Notes under the pieces: generated by a model | What the model was told of the DNA's origin: nothing | Database searches by the model: none | The model's input: only the letters and a program-made list of their open reading frames with translations | Source: Eledone cirrhosa | Lineage: Eukaryota; Mollusca; Cephalopoda; Octopoda; Eledonidae | Assembly (NCBI GenBank): GCA_964016885.1 | Contig: OZ024742.1 | Location: forward strand, 361,091,573-361,155,572 | Direction: 5' to 3' | DNA: 64,000 bases | Shown here: piece by piece, positions 51,314 through 64,000 of the stretch | Position numbering within the stretch: position 1 is the first letter of the stretch | How the letters are laid out: every line of letters begins with the position of its first letter | Made by a program: the position numbers and the translations under genes

Positions 51314-51522
51314 GGTGATTGACAGTATTGGTAGAGTGTCCGACAATGTTTTGCAGCAAAGAGTTACGGCCCTTTACGTTCTACATTCAAATCCTGCTGG
51401 GGTTAACTTTGCCTTTCGTCCTTACGTGGTCAATAAAATAAGCACCAGTAATGGATAGGGTCGATTTAATCGACTTTCCCCACCCCATAATTGCTGACCT
51501 TGTGCCTAAAGTAGAAACAATT
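51314..51522 (+). mobile_element. SINE type B, with a longer 3' middle
   Basis: 'gattgacagtattggtagag', B-box-like attcaaatcc, 'gttaactttgcctttcgtcc', 'ggtcaataaaataagcacca', then 'gggtcgatttaatcgacttt' before 'attgctgaccttgtgcctaa'. The ggtcgatttaatcgact segment is absent from the 47,462 and 53,594 copies, so this is a different subfamily and perhaps closer to the ancestral form. Confidence 0.8.
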
Positions 51523-51569
51523 ATTATGTTAATGTATATCTGAGTATAAGTGGAAGCAAGCATAGAATG

Positions 51570-51612
51570 CAAAGCATGGTGTCCGACCCTCTACCGATAC
51601 TGCCAACCCACC
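51570..51612 (-). mobile_element. SINE type B head only, minus strand
   Basis: The minus strand reads ttggcagtatcggtagaggg then tcggacaccatgctttgc, matching the first 40 or so bp of the family. The remaining body is missing. It lies about 50 bp from the plus-strand copy. Confidence 0.7.
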
Positions 51613-51619
51613 ACCCTGA

Positions 51620-53590
51620 TGATGATGTTATTTTAAAACAAATCAACGAGGAAGAATAAAATAATGGTGATGTAGCTTTTGTTAATATAAATCTTGTGGC
51701 TCCAAGTATCATCTAAGTTGTTATAGTATATGATAAATTATTGTTCAGTCATAGTGTCTGAATCACCTCCAAGTTATGGGGAAACGAAGGCCAAATTTAA
51801 TGGGGGGTGGGGTGAAGGGTGCAATTGCTCTAGGCCCCTGCATTGGGGGACCCCACCAGTGATGCCTGTAGCAATTTATTTCTACCCTTAGCTGGGATTT
51901 TTAGTTTTAGGATGGTTAGAATTTTTGAATATAATACCTGTATGTATAACTTCAATTCCAATTAATTACACCAAACTAACTTTGATATGTAAAATTGGGG
52001 CGTTTGCTGTGTATTCTAATATTTTGTGTATGAGGGGGCTCCCCCAAACTTGAAGTGTCCAAGGCTCCCCAAGGTCAGAATCCAACCTTGGGGACAACAG
52101 CCAATAGTTCATTAGTGTAATCTGTAAGTCCACTGTATAATTAATCTGCATTTATCAAGACCATCCTTTCACATACTCAAGCAGAACTACAGACTTCTCA
52201 GATTGATGGAGGCCTACATCTACTCCCACACACTAACTCCCATACACTAAAACATACATTTTACCATGGCACCAGGAGTAGGGAAGTTGCCCTATCATTG
52301 CCACAGATGAAGAGTCCTCCATACATAGATTTTTCTTTTCTTTTTGTGGTGGGGTCGGGGTGTATAATAGTAGTGGACACAGCTCGTTTATTTTAATCAC
52401 ACAAAACATAATAAAATATATGTGAGGAAGACTGAACATTTCTGGCGTGCATGTCTGATAGTGCACATGTTCATCTCTTCCCCTATCAAGTGACAAACTA
52501 TTCTACGTTTGTGTGTCTCACGTGTGATGACTCACATGCCCACATGGCTTGCATGCTTTGTATTTACTATAATTACTCTGGTTTGTACAAAATAAATGAC
52601 CTTATGCAATAGGACTCTATTGTACAGTAGGGTGTCTTGAAAAGAGAATCTAGGATTTAACAGTCCAACTCTCGACAGCAGACCCTTTAAAATAATATTT
52701 TTTTACTCAAATATGTTTAAATAAGATTTAGATTACCAAAGAATCAAGTGCTACTGAAATTAATCCATACCTGCACCATATACTCTGCTTTGTTCAGTCA
52801 CGGCAATAACTGTATGAAGAATGAGATGATGATGAAGATGATGACCGTGTTAGTGTTAGTGAGGAATAAGAAGGAGAAAGAGGAAGAAGAAATGAGTGAA
52901 GATATTTGGAAATGAAAGAAAGAAAAGAAACTGGTTTCCTATAAAGTTGATCATATACAGTTTATTGTTTATAATAAGCTGAATGAAACCACATTTCTCT
53001 TCTAGCAGCAGATTTAGTCCCTTTATCACAGAATAAAAATAATAGCAATAAGACAGCAGATAGTGAGTTGGAGATGGTTTGTAAAGTTATAATTTTAAAT
53101 ATGGCTGAAGTTGAATGACTAAAAAGTGGTGAACACAAAGAAATGAAACATCAGCAAAGATATTATTATATCATCATAATGAAAACGGAAATGAGAACGT
53201 AAAATTATTGCATGCTATTCAGTTATTAATAATTTTATAGTCAGGCTGAAGATATTTTATTTCCTAATTCCATGAAAGGACATTCACATCAATTTTGTTA
53301 GTTTGTCACTTATTTCTTTTCACCTACAAAACAATGTTGTCTTGTTGTTCTTTCTTTTAATTCCTATATTACCTTTATTTTCATAGTAAATTATTTATTA
53401 TTTTTCTCTTTATTTTTAATATTAATCCTGTGGTGAATAGTCAGCAGTACACATCCATTAATATCCATATAGTGCAAGACACAGATAGCGCAATGATGGC
53501 AGTGGGGTAATTTACAATAGTATTAATAACGACAATAACAAGGATGATGATGAAGGTGATGATGATAATCATTATTATGATGATAAAGGG
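51620..53590. other. About 2 kb without recognised features
   Basis: Contains GAT- and GAA-rich short runs (about 52,825-52,895) and AT-rich DNA. Minus-strand frames at 51,966-52,151 and 52,233-52,496 show no recognisable family. I see no splice or promoter arrangement that supports a gene. Confidence 0.45.
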
Positions 53591-53593
53591 CAG

Positions 53594-53774
53594 TGAATTG
53601 GCAGTATTGGTAGAGGGTCAGACATGCTTTCCAGTGTAGTTACGTCACTTTACGATCTGAGTTCAAATCCTGCCGAGGTTAACTTTGCCTTTCATCCTTA
53701 CGGGGTCGATAAAATAAAGTACCAGTAATACACTGGATATTTGCTGGCCTTGTGCCAAAAGTAGAAAGAATTAT
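53594..53774 (+). mobile_element. SINE type B, near full length
   Basis: 'gaattggcagtattggtaga', B box gttcaaatcc, 'cggggtcgataaaataaagt', 'accagtaatacactgg', 'gctggccttgtgccaaaagt'. Very similar to 47,462-47,640. It lies about 150 bp upstream of the next minisatellite cluster. Confidence 0.85.
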
Positions 53775-53919
53775 TATGATGATAAAGGGAAGTATATGCT
53801 TTCATAACTCTTTAGTTATAATGGAAAAGAAGTTTTATTTTGCATGAAATACAGATTGCTGGATTTCTTTGACCTTTCAGCAGAAGTTCAAAAAATGATA
53901 ATGATTATGTTGGTAGTTA

Positions 53920-54256
53920 CAAATGTCGTGATATCTGTGACTGTGGTGTTAGCTACAGAGCCAGTAATATATATGACAGTGGTGATAGCTACAGTGCTAG
54001 TGACAGTGATAGCTACAGTGCTAGTTATAGCTACGACTGTAACGATAGCAAGAGTGACAAGGATAGCTACAGTGCTAGTGATAGCTACAGTGCTAGTTAT
54101 AGCTATGACTGTGGTGATAGCTATGACTGTGGTGATAGCTAGAGTGACAAGGATAGCTACAGTGCTAGTGATAGCTACAGTGCTAGTTATAGCTATGACT
54201 GTGGTGATAGCTATGACTGTGGTGATAGCTAGAGTGACAAGGATAGCTACAGTGCC
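53920..54256. repeat. 18-bp minisatellite with a perfect 90-bp higher-order duplication
   Basis: Basic units are gatagctacagtgctagt, gatagctatgactgtggt and gatagctagagtgacaag. Five units form a 90-bp block present twice without differences at 54,061-54,150 and 54,151-54,240. Because 18 and 90 are multiples of three, open frames run through on both strands (53,844-54,278 plus; 53,888-54,268 minus), reading Val/Ile/Thr/Ala-rich peptides. Frames open on both strands with such composition are most simply repeat artefacts. Confidence 0.9.
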
Positions 54257-54403
54257 CTCAAATGTCACCCCTCTATAGTTGTTGGCAATTGCTCCCTTTG
54301 CACCGCATTAAATCTAGACCTGAGCATTGAAATGAGTGTGGTGAGTACAACAGCAACAACTAAGGTGGATGGATTGACTGTGGACACAGCAGCAATGATA
54401 GTG

Positions 54404-54515
54404 GTGACAGAGGGGTGACATAGGGGTGACATGGGGTGACATGGGGTGACATAGGGGTGACATAGGGGTGAAATAGTGGTGACATAGGTGTGACAGAGGG
54501 GTGACAGAGTAGTGA
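54404..54515. repeat. 11-12-bp G-rich minisatellite (ggggtgacata)n
   Basis: About ten copies of an 11-12-bp unit, ggggtgacat(a), with variants such as agtggtgacata and ggtgtgacag. It passes into the 22-bp array over a few intermediate units ('agtagtgacattgtgatgat'). Confidence 0.85.
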
Positions 54516-54840
54516 CATTGTGATGATGTTAGGATGATAGAGTAGTGACATTAGGATGATAGAGTAGTGACATTAAGATGATAGAGTGGGGATATTAGGA
54601 TGATAGAGAGGTGACATTAGGATGATAGAGTGGTGATACAGTGGTGATATTAGGGTGATAGAGTGGGATATTAGGATGATAGAGTAGGATATTAGGATGA
54701 TAGAGTGGTGACATTAGGATGATAGAATGGTGATATTAGGATGATAGAGTGGTGATATTAGGGTGATAGAGTGGGATATTAGGATGATAGAGTGAGGATA
54801 TTAGGCTGATAGGGTGGGGATATGAGGATGATAGAGTGGT

Positions 54841-55091
54841 GACATTAGGCTGATAGAGTGGGGATATTAGGATGATAGAGTGGGGATATTAGGATGATAG
54901 AGTGGGGATATTAGGATGATAGAGTGGTGACATTAGGCTGATAGAGTGGGGATATTAGGATGATAGAGTGGGGATATTAGGATGATAGAGTGGGGATATT
55001 AGGATGATAGAGTGGTGACATTAGGCTGATAGAGTGGGGATATTAGGATGATAGAGTGGGGATATTAGGATGATAGAGTGGGGATATTAGG
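54841..55091. repeat. 88-bp (4 x 22) higher-order repeat, about three copies
   Basis: The string gacattaggctgatagagt starts at 54,841, 54,929 and 55,017, each followed by three tggggatattaggatgat-type units. The spacing is exactly 88 bp. The third copy diverges near its end. Confidence 0.85.
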
Positions 55092-55279
55092 CTGATAGGG
55101 TGGAGATATTAGGCTGATAGGGTGGAGATATTAGGATGATAGAGTGGTGACATTAGGCTGATAGAGTGGGGATATTAGGATGATAGAGTGGGGATATTAG
55201 GATGATAGAGTGGGGATATTAGGATGATAGAGTGGGGATATTAGGAGATATAGTCGTGATATTAGGATGATAGAGTGGT

Positions 55280-55675
55280 GACATTAGGGAGATAGAGTGG
55301 TGACATTAGGCTGATAGAGTGGGGATATTAGGATGATAGAGTGGGGATATTAGGATGATAGAGTGGGGATATTAGGCTGATAGGGTGGAGATATTAGGAT
55401 AATAGAGGGGTGATATTAGGATGATAGAGTGGTGATAGTAGGATGATAGAGTGGGGACATTAGGATGATAGAGTGGTGACATTAGGGAGATAGAGTGGTG
55501 ACATTAGGCTGATAGAGTGGGGATATTAGGATGATAGAGTGGGGATATTAGGATGATAGAGTGGGGATATTAGGCTGATAGGGTGGAGATATTAGGATAA
55601 TAGAGGGGTGATATTAGGATGATAGAGTGGTGATAGTAGGATGATAGAGTGGGGACATTAGGATGATAGAGTGGT
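55280..55675. repeat. 198-bp (9 x 22) tandem duplication
   Basis: The marker attagggagatagagtggtg recurs 198 bp apart (55,283 and 55,481). The intervening order of variants is the same in both, including gctgatagggtggagata and ggataatagaggggtgat. Confidence 0.8.
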
Positions 55676-58600
55676 GACATTAGGATGATAGAGTGGTGAT
55701 ATTAGGATGATAGAGTGGGGACATTAGGATGATAGAGTGGTGACATTAGGATGATAGAGTGGTGATATTAGGATGATAGAGTGGTGATATTAGGATGATA
55801 GAGTGGTGATAGTAGGATGATAGGGTGGTGATATTAGGATGATAGAGTGGTGACATTAGGATGATAGAGTGGTGATATTAGGAGATAGAGTGGTGATATT
55901 AGGATGATAGAGTGATGATAGTAGGATGATCGAGTGGTGATATTAGGATGATAGAGTGGTGACATTAGGATGATAGAGTGGTGATATTAGGAGATAGAGT
56001 GGTGATATTAGGATGATAGAGTGGTGATATTAGGATTATAGAGTGGTGATATTAGGATTATAGAGTGGTGATATTAGGATGATAGTGTGGTGATATTAGG
56101 ATTATAGAGTGGTGATATTAGGATGATAGAGTGGTGATATTAGGATTATAGAGTGGTGATATTAGGATGATAGAGTGGTGATATTAGGAGATAGAGTGGT
56201 GACATTAGGATGATAGAGTGGTGATATTATGATGATAGAGTGGGGATATTAGGATGATAGAGTGGGGATATTTGGATGATAGAGTGAGGATATTAGGGTG
56301 ATAGAGTGGTGATATTAGGATGATAGACTGGGGATATTAGGATGATAGAGTGGGGTTATTAGGAGGATAGAGTGGGGATATTAGGCTGATAGGGTGGTGA
56401 TATTAGGATGATAGAGTGGTGATATTAGAAAGATACAGTGGTGATATTAGCGTGATAGAGTGGTGATATTAGGATGATAGAGTGGGGACATTAGGATGAT
56501 GGAGTGGGGATATTAGGATGATAGAGTGGGGATATTAAGCTGATAGGGTGGGGATATTAGGATGATAGAATGGTGATATTAAGATGATAGAATGGTGACA
56601 TTAGGATGATAGAGTGGTGACATTAGGATGATAGAGTGGTGATATTAGAAAGATAGAGTGGTGATATTAGCGTGATAGAGTGGTGATATTAGGATGATAG
56701 AGTGGGGACATTAGGATGATAGAATGGTGACATTAGGATGATAGGGTGGTGATATTAGGGTGATAGAGTGGTGAAATTAGAATGATAGAGTGGTCATATT
56801 AGGATGATAGAGTGGGGTTATTAGGATCATAGAGTGGTGACATTAGGATGATAGAGTGGTGACATTAGGATGATAGAGTGGTGATAGTAGGATGATAGGG
56901 TGGTGATATTAGGATGATAGAGTGGTGATATTAGCGTATTAGAGTGGTGATATTAGGATGATAGGGTGGTGATATTAGGATGATAGAGTGGTGGTGATAT
57001 TAGGAGATAGAGTGGTGACATTAGGATGATAGAGTGGTGACATTAGGATGATAGAGGGGTGACATTAGGATGATAGAGTGGTAACATTAGGATGATAGAG
57101 TGGTGATAGTAGGATGATAGGGTGGTGATATTAGGATGATAGTGTGGTGACATTAGGAGATAGAGTGGTGACATTAGGATGATAGAGTGGTAACATTAGG
57201 ATGATAGAGTGGTGATATTAGGATCATAGAGTGGTGACATTAGGATGACTGAGTGGTGATAGTAGGATGATAGAGTGGTGACATTAGGATGATAGACTGG
57301 GGATATTAGGATGATAGAGTGGTGATATTAGGAAGATAGAGTGGTGATATTAGGCTGATAGAGTGGGGACATTAGGATGATAGAATGGTGACATTAGGAT
57401 GATAGGATGGTAAAATTAGGGTGATAGAGTGGTGAAATTAGAATGATAGAGTGGTGATAGTAGGATGATAGAGTCGTGATATTAGGATGATAGAGTCGTG
57501 ATATTAGGATAATAGAGTCGTGATATTAGGATAATAGAGTCGTGATATTAGGATGATAGAGTGGGGATATTAGGATGATAGAGTGGGATATTAGAATGAT
57601 AGAGTGGTGATATTAGGATGATAGAGTCGTGATATTAGGATGATAGAGTGGGGATATTAGGATGATAGAGTGGTGACATTAGTATGATAGAGTGGTGACA
57701 TTACGATGATAGAGTGGTGATATTAGGATGATAGAGTGGTGATATTAGGATTATAGAGTGGTGATATTACGATGATAGAGTGGAGATATTAGGATGATAG
57801 AGTGGTGATATTAGTATGATAGAGTGGGGATATTTGGATGATAGAGTGGGGATATTAGGGTGATAGAGGGGTCACATTAGGATGATAGAGTGGTGACATT
57901 AGGATGATAGAGTGGTGATATTAGGATGACAGAGTGGGGATATTAGGCTGATAGGGTGGGGATATTAGGATGATAGAATGGTGATATTAAGATGAAGGAG
58001 TGGTGACATTAGGATGATAGAGTGGTGACATTAGGAAGATAGAGTGGTGATATTAGCGTGATAGAGTGGTGAAATTAGAATGATAGAGTGGGGACATTAG
58101 AATGTTAGAATGGTGACATTAGGATGATAGGGTGGTGATATTAGGGTGATAGAGTGGTGAAATTAGACTGATAGAGTGGTGATAGTAGGTTGATAGAGTC
58201 GTGATATTAGGATGATAGAGTGGGGATATTAGGATGATAGAGTGGTGATATTAGGATAATAGAGTTGTGATATTAGGATGATAGAGTCGGGATATTAGGA
58301 TGATAGAGTGGGGATATTAGGATGATAGAGTGGGGATATTAGAATGATAGAGTGGTGATATTAGGATGAAAGAGTCGTGATATTAGGATGATAGAGTGGG
58401 GATATTAGGATGATAGAGTGGGGATATTAGGCTGGTAGGGTGGGGATATTTGGATGATAGAGTGGTGACATTAGGATGATAGAGTGGTGACATTAGTATG
58501 ATAGAGTGGTGACATTACGATGGTAGAGTAGTGATATTAGGATGATAGAGTGGTGATATTAGGATTATAGAGTGGTGATATTACGATGATAGAGTGGGGA

Positions 58601-58825
58601 TATTAGGATGATAGAGTGGTGATATTAGGAGATAGAGTGGTGATATTAGGATGATAGGGTGGTGATAGTAGGATGATAGAGTGGTAACATTAGGATGATA
58701 GGGTGGTGATATTAGGATGATAGAGTGGTGATATTAGGAGATGGAGTGGTGACATTAGGATGATAGAGTGGTGATATTAGGAGTATAGAGTGGTGATATT
58801 AGGATGATAGAGTTGTGATATTACG

Positions 58826-61800
58826 ATGATAGAGTGGGGATATTAGGATGATAGAGTGGGGATATTTGGATGATAGAGTGGGGATATTAGGATGATAGAG
58901 GGGTCACATTAGGATGATAGATCGGTGACATTAGGATGATAGAGTGGTGATATTAGGATGATAGACTGGGGATATTCGGATGATAGAGTGTGGATATTAG
59001 GCTGATAGGGTGTGGATATTAGGATGATAGAATAGTGATATTAAGATGATAGGGTGGTGACATTAGGATGATCGAGTGGTGACATTAGAATGATAGAGTG
59101 GTGATATTAGGAAGATAGAGTGGTGATATTAGGATGATAGAATGGTGACATTAGGATTATAGGGCGGTGATATTAGGGTGATAGAGTGGTGAAATTAGAA
59201 TGATAGAGTGGGGACGTTAGGATGATAGAATGGTGATATTAGGATGATAGGGTGGTGATATTAGGGTGATAGAGTGGGGACATTAGGATGATAGAATGGT
59301 GACATTAGGATGATAGGGTGGTGATATTAGGGTGATAGAGTGGTGAAATTAAAATGATAGAGTGGTGATATTAGGATGATAGAGTGGTAACATTAGGATG
59401 ATAGAGGGGTGACATTAGGATGACAGGGTGGTGATATTAGGATGATAGAGTGGTGATATTAGGAGATAGAGTGGTGACATTAGGATGATAGAGTGGTGAT
59501 AGTAGGATGATAGAGTGGTGATATTAGGATGATAGAGTGGGGATATTAGGATGATAGAGTGGGGATATTACGATGATAGAGTGGTGACATTAGGATGATA
59601 GAGTGCTGACATTAGGGTGATAGAGTGGTGATATTAGGATGATAGAGTGGTGATATTAGGATGATAGAGTGGGGATATTAGGATGATAGAGTGGGGATAT
59701 TTGGATGATAGAGTGGGGATATTAGGGTGATAGAGGGGTCACATTAGGATGATAGAGTGGTGACATCAGGATGATAGAGTGGTGACATTAGGATGATAGA
59801 CTGGGGATATTAGGATGATAGAGTGGGGATATTAGGGTGATAGAGTGGTGATATTAGGATGATAGAGGGGTGACATTAGGATGATAGAGTGGGGATATTA
59901 GGATGACAGAGTAGGGATATTAGTCTGATAGGGTGGGGATATTTGGATGATAGAGTGGTGACATTAGGATGATAGAGTGGTGATATTAGGATGACAGGGT
60001 GGTGATATTAGGATGATAGAGTGGTGATATTAGGAGATAGAGTGGTGACATTAGGATGGTAGAGTGGTAACATTAGGATAATAGAGGGGTGCCATTAGGA
60101 TGATAGAGTGGTAACATTAGGATGATAGAGTGGTGACATTAGGATGATAGAGTGGTGACATTAGGGTGATAGAATGGTGACATTAGGATGATAGAGTGGT
60201 GATATTAGGATGATAGAGTGGTGATATTAGGATGATAGAGTGGGGATATTAGGATGATAGAGTGGGGATATTTGGATGATAGAGTGGGGATATTAGGGTG
60301 ATAGAGTGGTGATATTAGGATGATAGAGTGGTGATATTAGGATGATAGAGTGGGGATATTAGGATGATAGAGTGGGGATATTTGGATGATAGAGTGGGGA
60401 TATTAGGGTGATAGAGGGGTCACATTAGGATGATAGAGTGGTGACATTAGGATGATAGAGTGGTGACATTAGGATGATAGACTGGGGATATTAGGATGAT
60501 AGAGTGGGGATATTAGGCTGATAGGGTGGGGATATTAGGATGATAGAATGGTGATATTAAGATGATAGAGTTGTGACATTAGGATGATAGAGTGGTGACA
60601 TTAGGATGATAGAGTGGTGATTTTAGGCTGATAGAGTGGGGATATTAGGATGATAGAGTGGTGATATTAGGATGATAGAGTGGGGATATTAGGATGATAG
60701 AGTGGGGATATTAGGATGATAGAGTGGTGATATTAGGATGATAGAGTGGGGATATTAGGATGATAGAGTGGGGATATTAGGATGATAGAGTGGTGACATT
60801 AGGATGATAGAGTGGTGATATTAGGATGATAGAGTGGGGATATTAGGATGATAGAGTGGGGATATTTGGATGATAGAGTGGGGATATTAGGATGATAGAG
60901 GGGTCACATTAGGATGATAGATCGGTGACATTAGGATGATAGAGTGGTGATATTAGGATGATAGACTGGGGATATTCGGATGATAGAGTGTGGATATTAG
61001 GCTGATAGGGTGTGGATATTAGGATGATAGAATAGTGATATTAAGATGATAGGGTGGTGACATTAGGATGATCGAGTGGTGACATTAGAATGATAGAGTC
61101 GTGATATTAGGAAGATAGAGTGGTGATATTAGGATGATAGAATGGTGACATTAGGATTATAGGGCGGTGATATTAGGGTGATAGAGTGGTGAAATTAGAA
61201 TGATAGAGTGGGGACGTTAGGATGATAGAATGGTGATATTAGGATGATAGGGTGGTGATATTAGGGTGATAGAGTGGGGACATTAGGATGATAGAATGGT
61301 GACATTAGGATGATAGGGTGGTGATATTAAGGTGATAGAGTGGTGAAATTAAAATGATAGAGTGGTGATATTAGGATGATAGAGTGGTAACATTAGGATG
61401 ATAGAGGGGTGACATTAGGATGACAGGGTGGTGATATTAGGATGATAGAGTGGTGATATTAGGAGATAGAGTGGTGACATTAGGATGATAGAGTGGTGAT
61501 AGTAGGATGATAGAGTGGTGATATTAGGATGATAGAGTGGGGATATTAGGATGATAGAGTGGGGATATTACGATGATAGAGTGGTGACATTAGGATGATA
61601 GAGTGCTGACATTAGGGTGATAGAGTGGTGATATTAGGATGATAGAGTGGTGATATTAGGATGATAGAGTGGGGATATTAGGATGATAGAGTGGGGATAT
61701 TTGGATGATAGAGTGGGGATATTAGGGTGATAGAGGGGTCACATTAGGATGATAGAGTGGTGACATCAGGATGATAGAGTGGTGACATTAGGATGATAGA

Positions 61801-64000
61801 CTGGGGATATTAGGATGATAGAGTGGGGATATTAGGGTGATAGAGTGGTGATATTAGGATGATAGAGGGGTGACATTAGGATGATAGAGTGGGGATATTA
61901 GGATGACAGAGTGGGGATATTAGTCTGATAGGGTGGGGATATTTGGATGATAGAGTGGTGACATTAGGATGATAGAGTGGTGATATTAGGATGACAGGGT
62001 GGTGATATTAGGATGATAGAGTGGTGATATTAGGAGATAGAGTGGTGACATTAGGATGGTAGAGTGGTAACATTAGGATGATAGAGGGGTGCCATTAGGA
62101 TGATAGAGTGGTAACATTAGGATGATAGAGTGGTGACATTAGGATGATAGAGTGGTGACATTAGGGTGATAGAGTGGTGACATTAGGATGATAGAGTGGT
62201 GATATTAGGATGATAGAGTGGGGATATTAGGCTGATAGGGTGGGGATATTAGGATGATAGAATGGTGATATTAAGATGATAGAGTTGTGACATTAGGATG
62301 ATAGAGTGGTGACATTAGGATGATAGAGTGGTGATTTTAGGCTGATAGAGTGGGGATATTAGGATGATAGAGTGGTGATATTAGGATGATAGAGTGGGGA
62401 TATTAGGATGATAGAGTGGGGATATTAGGATGATAGAGTGGTGATATTAGGATGATAGAGTGGGGATATTAGGATGATAGAGTGGGGATATTAGGATGAT
62501 AGAGTGGTGACATTAGGATGATAGAGTGGTGATATTAGGATGATAGAGTGGGGATATTAGGATGATAGAGTGGGGATATTTGGATGATAGAGTGGGGATA
62601 TTAGGATGATAGAGGGGTCACATTAGGATGATAGATCGGTGACATTAGGATGATAGAGTGGTGATATTAGGATGATAGACTGGGGATATTCGGATGATAG
62701 AGTGTGGATATTAGGCTGATAGGGTGTGGATATTAGGATGATAGAATAGTGATATTAAGATGATAGGGTGGTGACATTAGGATGATCGAGTGGTGACATT
62801 AGAATGATAGAGTGGTGATATTAGGAAGATAGAGTGGTGATATTAGGATGATAGAATGGTGACATTAGGATTATAGGGCGGTGATATTAGGGTGATAGAG
62901 TGGTGAAATTAGAATGATAGAGTGGGGACGTTAGGATGATAGAATGGTGATATTAGGATGATAGGGTGGTGATATTAGGATGATAGAGTGGGGACATTAG
63001 GATGATAGAATGGTGACATTAGGATGATAGGGTGGTGATATTAGGGTGATAGAGTGGTGAAATTAAAATGATAGAGTGGTGATATTAGGATGATAGAGTG
63101 GTAACATTAGGATGATAGAGGGGTGACATTAGGATGACAGGGTGGTGATATTAGGATGATAGAGTGGTGATATTAGGAGATAGAGTGGTGACATTAGGAT
63201 GATAGAGTGGTGATAGTAGGATGATAGAGTGGTGATATTAGGATGATAGAGTGGGGATATTAGGATGATAGAGTGGGGATATTACGATGATAGAGTGGTG
63301 ACATTAGGATGATAGAGTGCTGACATTAGGGTGATAGAGTGGTGATATTAGGATGATAGAGTGGTGATAGTAGGATGATAGAGTGGTGATATTAGGATGA
63401 TAGAGTGGTGATAGTAGGATGATAGAGTGGTGATATTAGGATGATAGAGTGGTGATATTAGGATGATAGAGTGGGGATATTAGGATGATAGAGTGGGGAT
63501 ATTTGGATGATAGAGTGGGGATATTAGGGTGATAGAGGGGTCACATTAGGATGATAGACTGGGGATATTAGGATGATAGAGTGGGGATATTAGGGTGATA
63601 GAGTGGTGATATTAGGATGATAGAGGGGTGACATTAGGATGATAGAGTGGGGATATTAGGATGACAGAGTGGGGATATTAGTCTGATAGGGTGGGGATAT
63701 TTGGATGATAGAGTGGTGACATTAGGATGATAGAGTGGTGATATTAGGATGACAGGGTGGTGATATTAGGATGATAGAGTGGTGATATTAGGAGATAGAG
63801 TGGTGACATTAGGATGGTAGAGTGGTAACATTAGGATGATAGAGGGGTGCCATTAGGATGATAGAGTGGTAACATTAGGATGATAGAGTGGTGATATTAG
63901 GATGATAGAGTGGTGACATTAGGGTGATAGAATGGTGACATTAGGATGATAGAGTGGTGATATTAGGATGATAGAGTGGGGATATTAGGATGATAGAGTG
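58826..64000. repeat. Higher-order repeat of about 2,000 bp, three copies
   Basis: Copy A is about 58,826-60,825 and copy B starts about 60,826. Marker atcggtgaca at 58,921 recurs at 60,921, and long runs match at exactly 2,000-bp offset to about 60.2/62.2 kb. Copy C starts about 62,540. B and C are offset by 1,714 bp, because B lacks 286 bp (13 x 22) relative to A. Copy C is cut by the window end and has a small extra block near 63,360-63,430. Confidence 0.85.

Larger units (their letters stand above)
54516..64000. repeat. 22-bp minisatellite array, at least 9.5 kb, runs off the window
   Basis: Representative unit ggatgatagagtggtgatat + ta (55,749-55,770). Variable positions include tggtga/tgggga, gatatta/gacatta/gatagta and ggatgat/ggctgat/gggtgat, plus a 20-bp variant (aggagatagag). 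The plus strand almost lacks C: the standard unit has none. At least 400 units are present in the window (estimate from length). No coding potential. The right end lies beyond 64,000. Confidence 0.97.

Noticed and set aside
52233..52496. An 87-codon minus-strand frame
   Set aside because: No motif, repeat or splice context supports it; likely chance.
53844..54278. A 144-codon hydrophobic protein (ATVLVIA repeats)
   Set aside because: It is the 18-bp minisatellite read in frame. The opposite strand is also open for 126 codons, and the 90-bp duplication is perfect at DNA level.
54516..64000. G-quadruplex-forming or telomere-like repeat
   Set aside because: Runs of G are mostly two to four long and separated by about 18 bases, and the unit is not a telomeric hexamer.

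Overview
The window looks like intergenic DNA from a cephalopod mollusc (octopus, squid or cuttlefish; species not resolvable). The reason is the dispersed repeat set, compared from memory of cephalopod genomes rather than by search: tRNA-derived SINEs with a 'cggggtcgataaaataaagt' core, a second SINE type with a 'tggcttagtgg' A box, and LINE 3' ends carrying 'ctaacccatgctagcatgg' followed by a (GAT)n-like tail. I recognise no intact host protein gene, rRNA gene or functional tRNA gene.

Layout. 1-7.9 kb: mosaic of SINEs, LINE 3' ends, microsatellites, an 80-bp tandem repeat with an internal micro-inversion, two adjacent foldback structures and one exon-like block on the minus strand. 7,894-47,282: one continuous minisatellite of about 39.4 kb, built from 45-, 48-, 51- and 52-bp versions of one monomer (roughly 780-800 units, estimated from length) and organised in nested larger duplications with spacings of 1,496, 1,959, 3,294, 3,671, 4,731 and 8,103 bp. 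The 4,731-bp tandem duplication looked identical wherever I compared it. 47.3-53.8 kb: flanking DNA with several copies of the same SINE family that borders the array, plus three kinds of LINE C-terminal remnant. 53.9-64.0 kb: three successive G-rich, C-poor minisatellites (18/90 bp, then about 11-12 bp, then 22 bp). The last runs off the window end and shows 88-bp, 198-bp and about 2,000-bp higher-order duplications.

The many long open frames inside the arrays follow from monomer lengths divisible by three and are not credible genes. The protein traces that do look real are degenerate retrotransposon C-termini (3,338-3,457 minus; 48,364-48,594; 50,118-50,210; 50,375-50,512; 50,847-51,173 plus) and a frameshifted C2H2-like finger (7,073-7,146 minus). 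They do not work together as a pathway.

The main points of interest are structural. The big array starts inside the ATT-rich tail of a SINE and ends beside another decayed copy of the same family, which suggests a possible origin. Its internal duplications record a layered amplification history.
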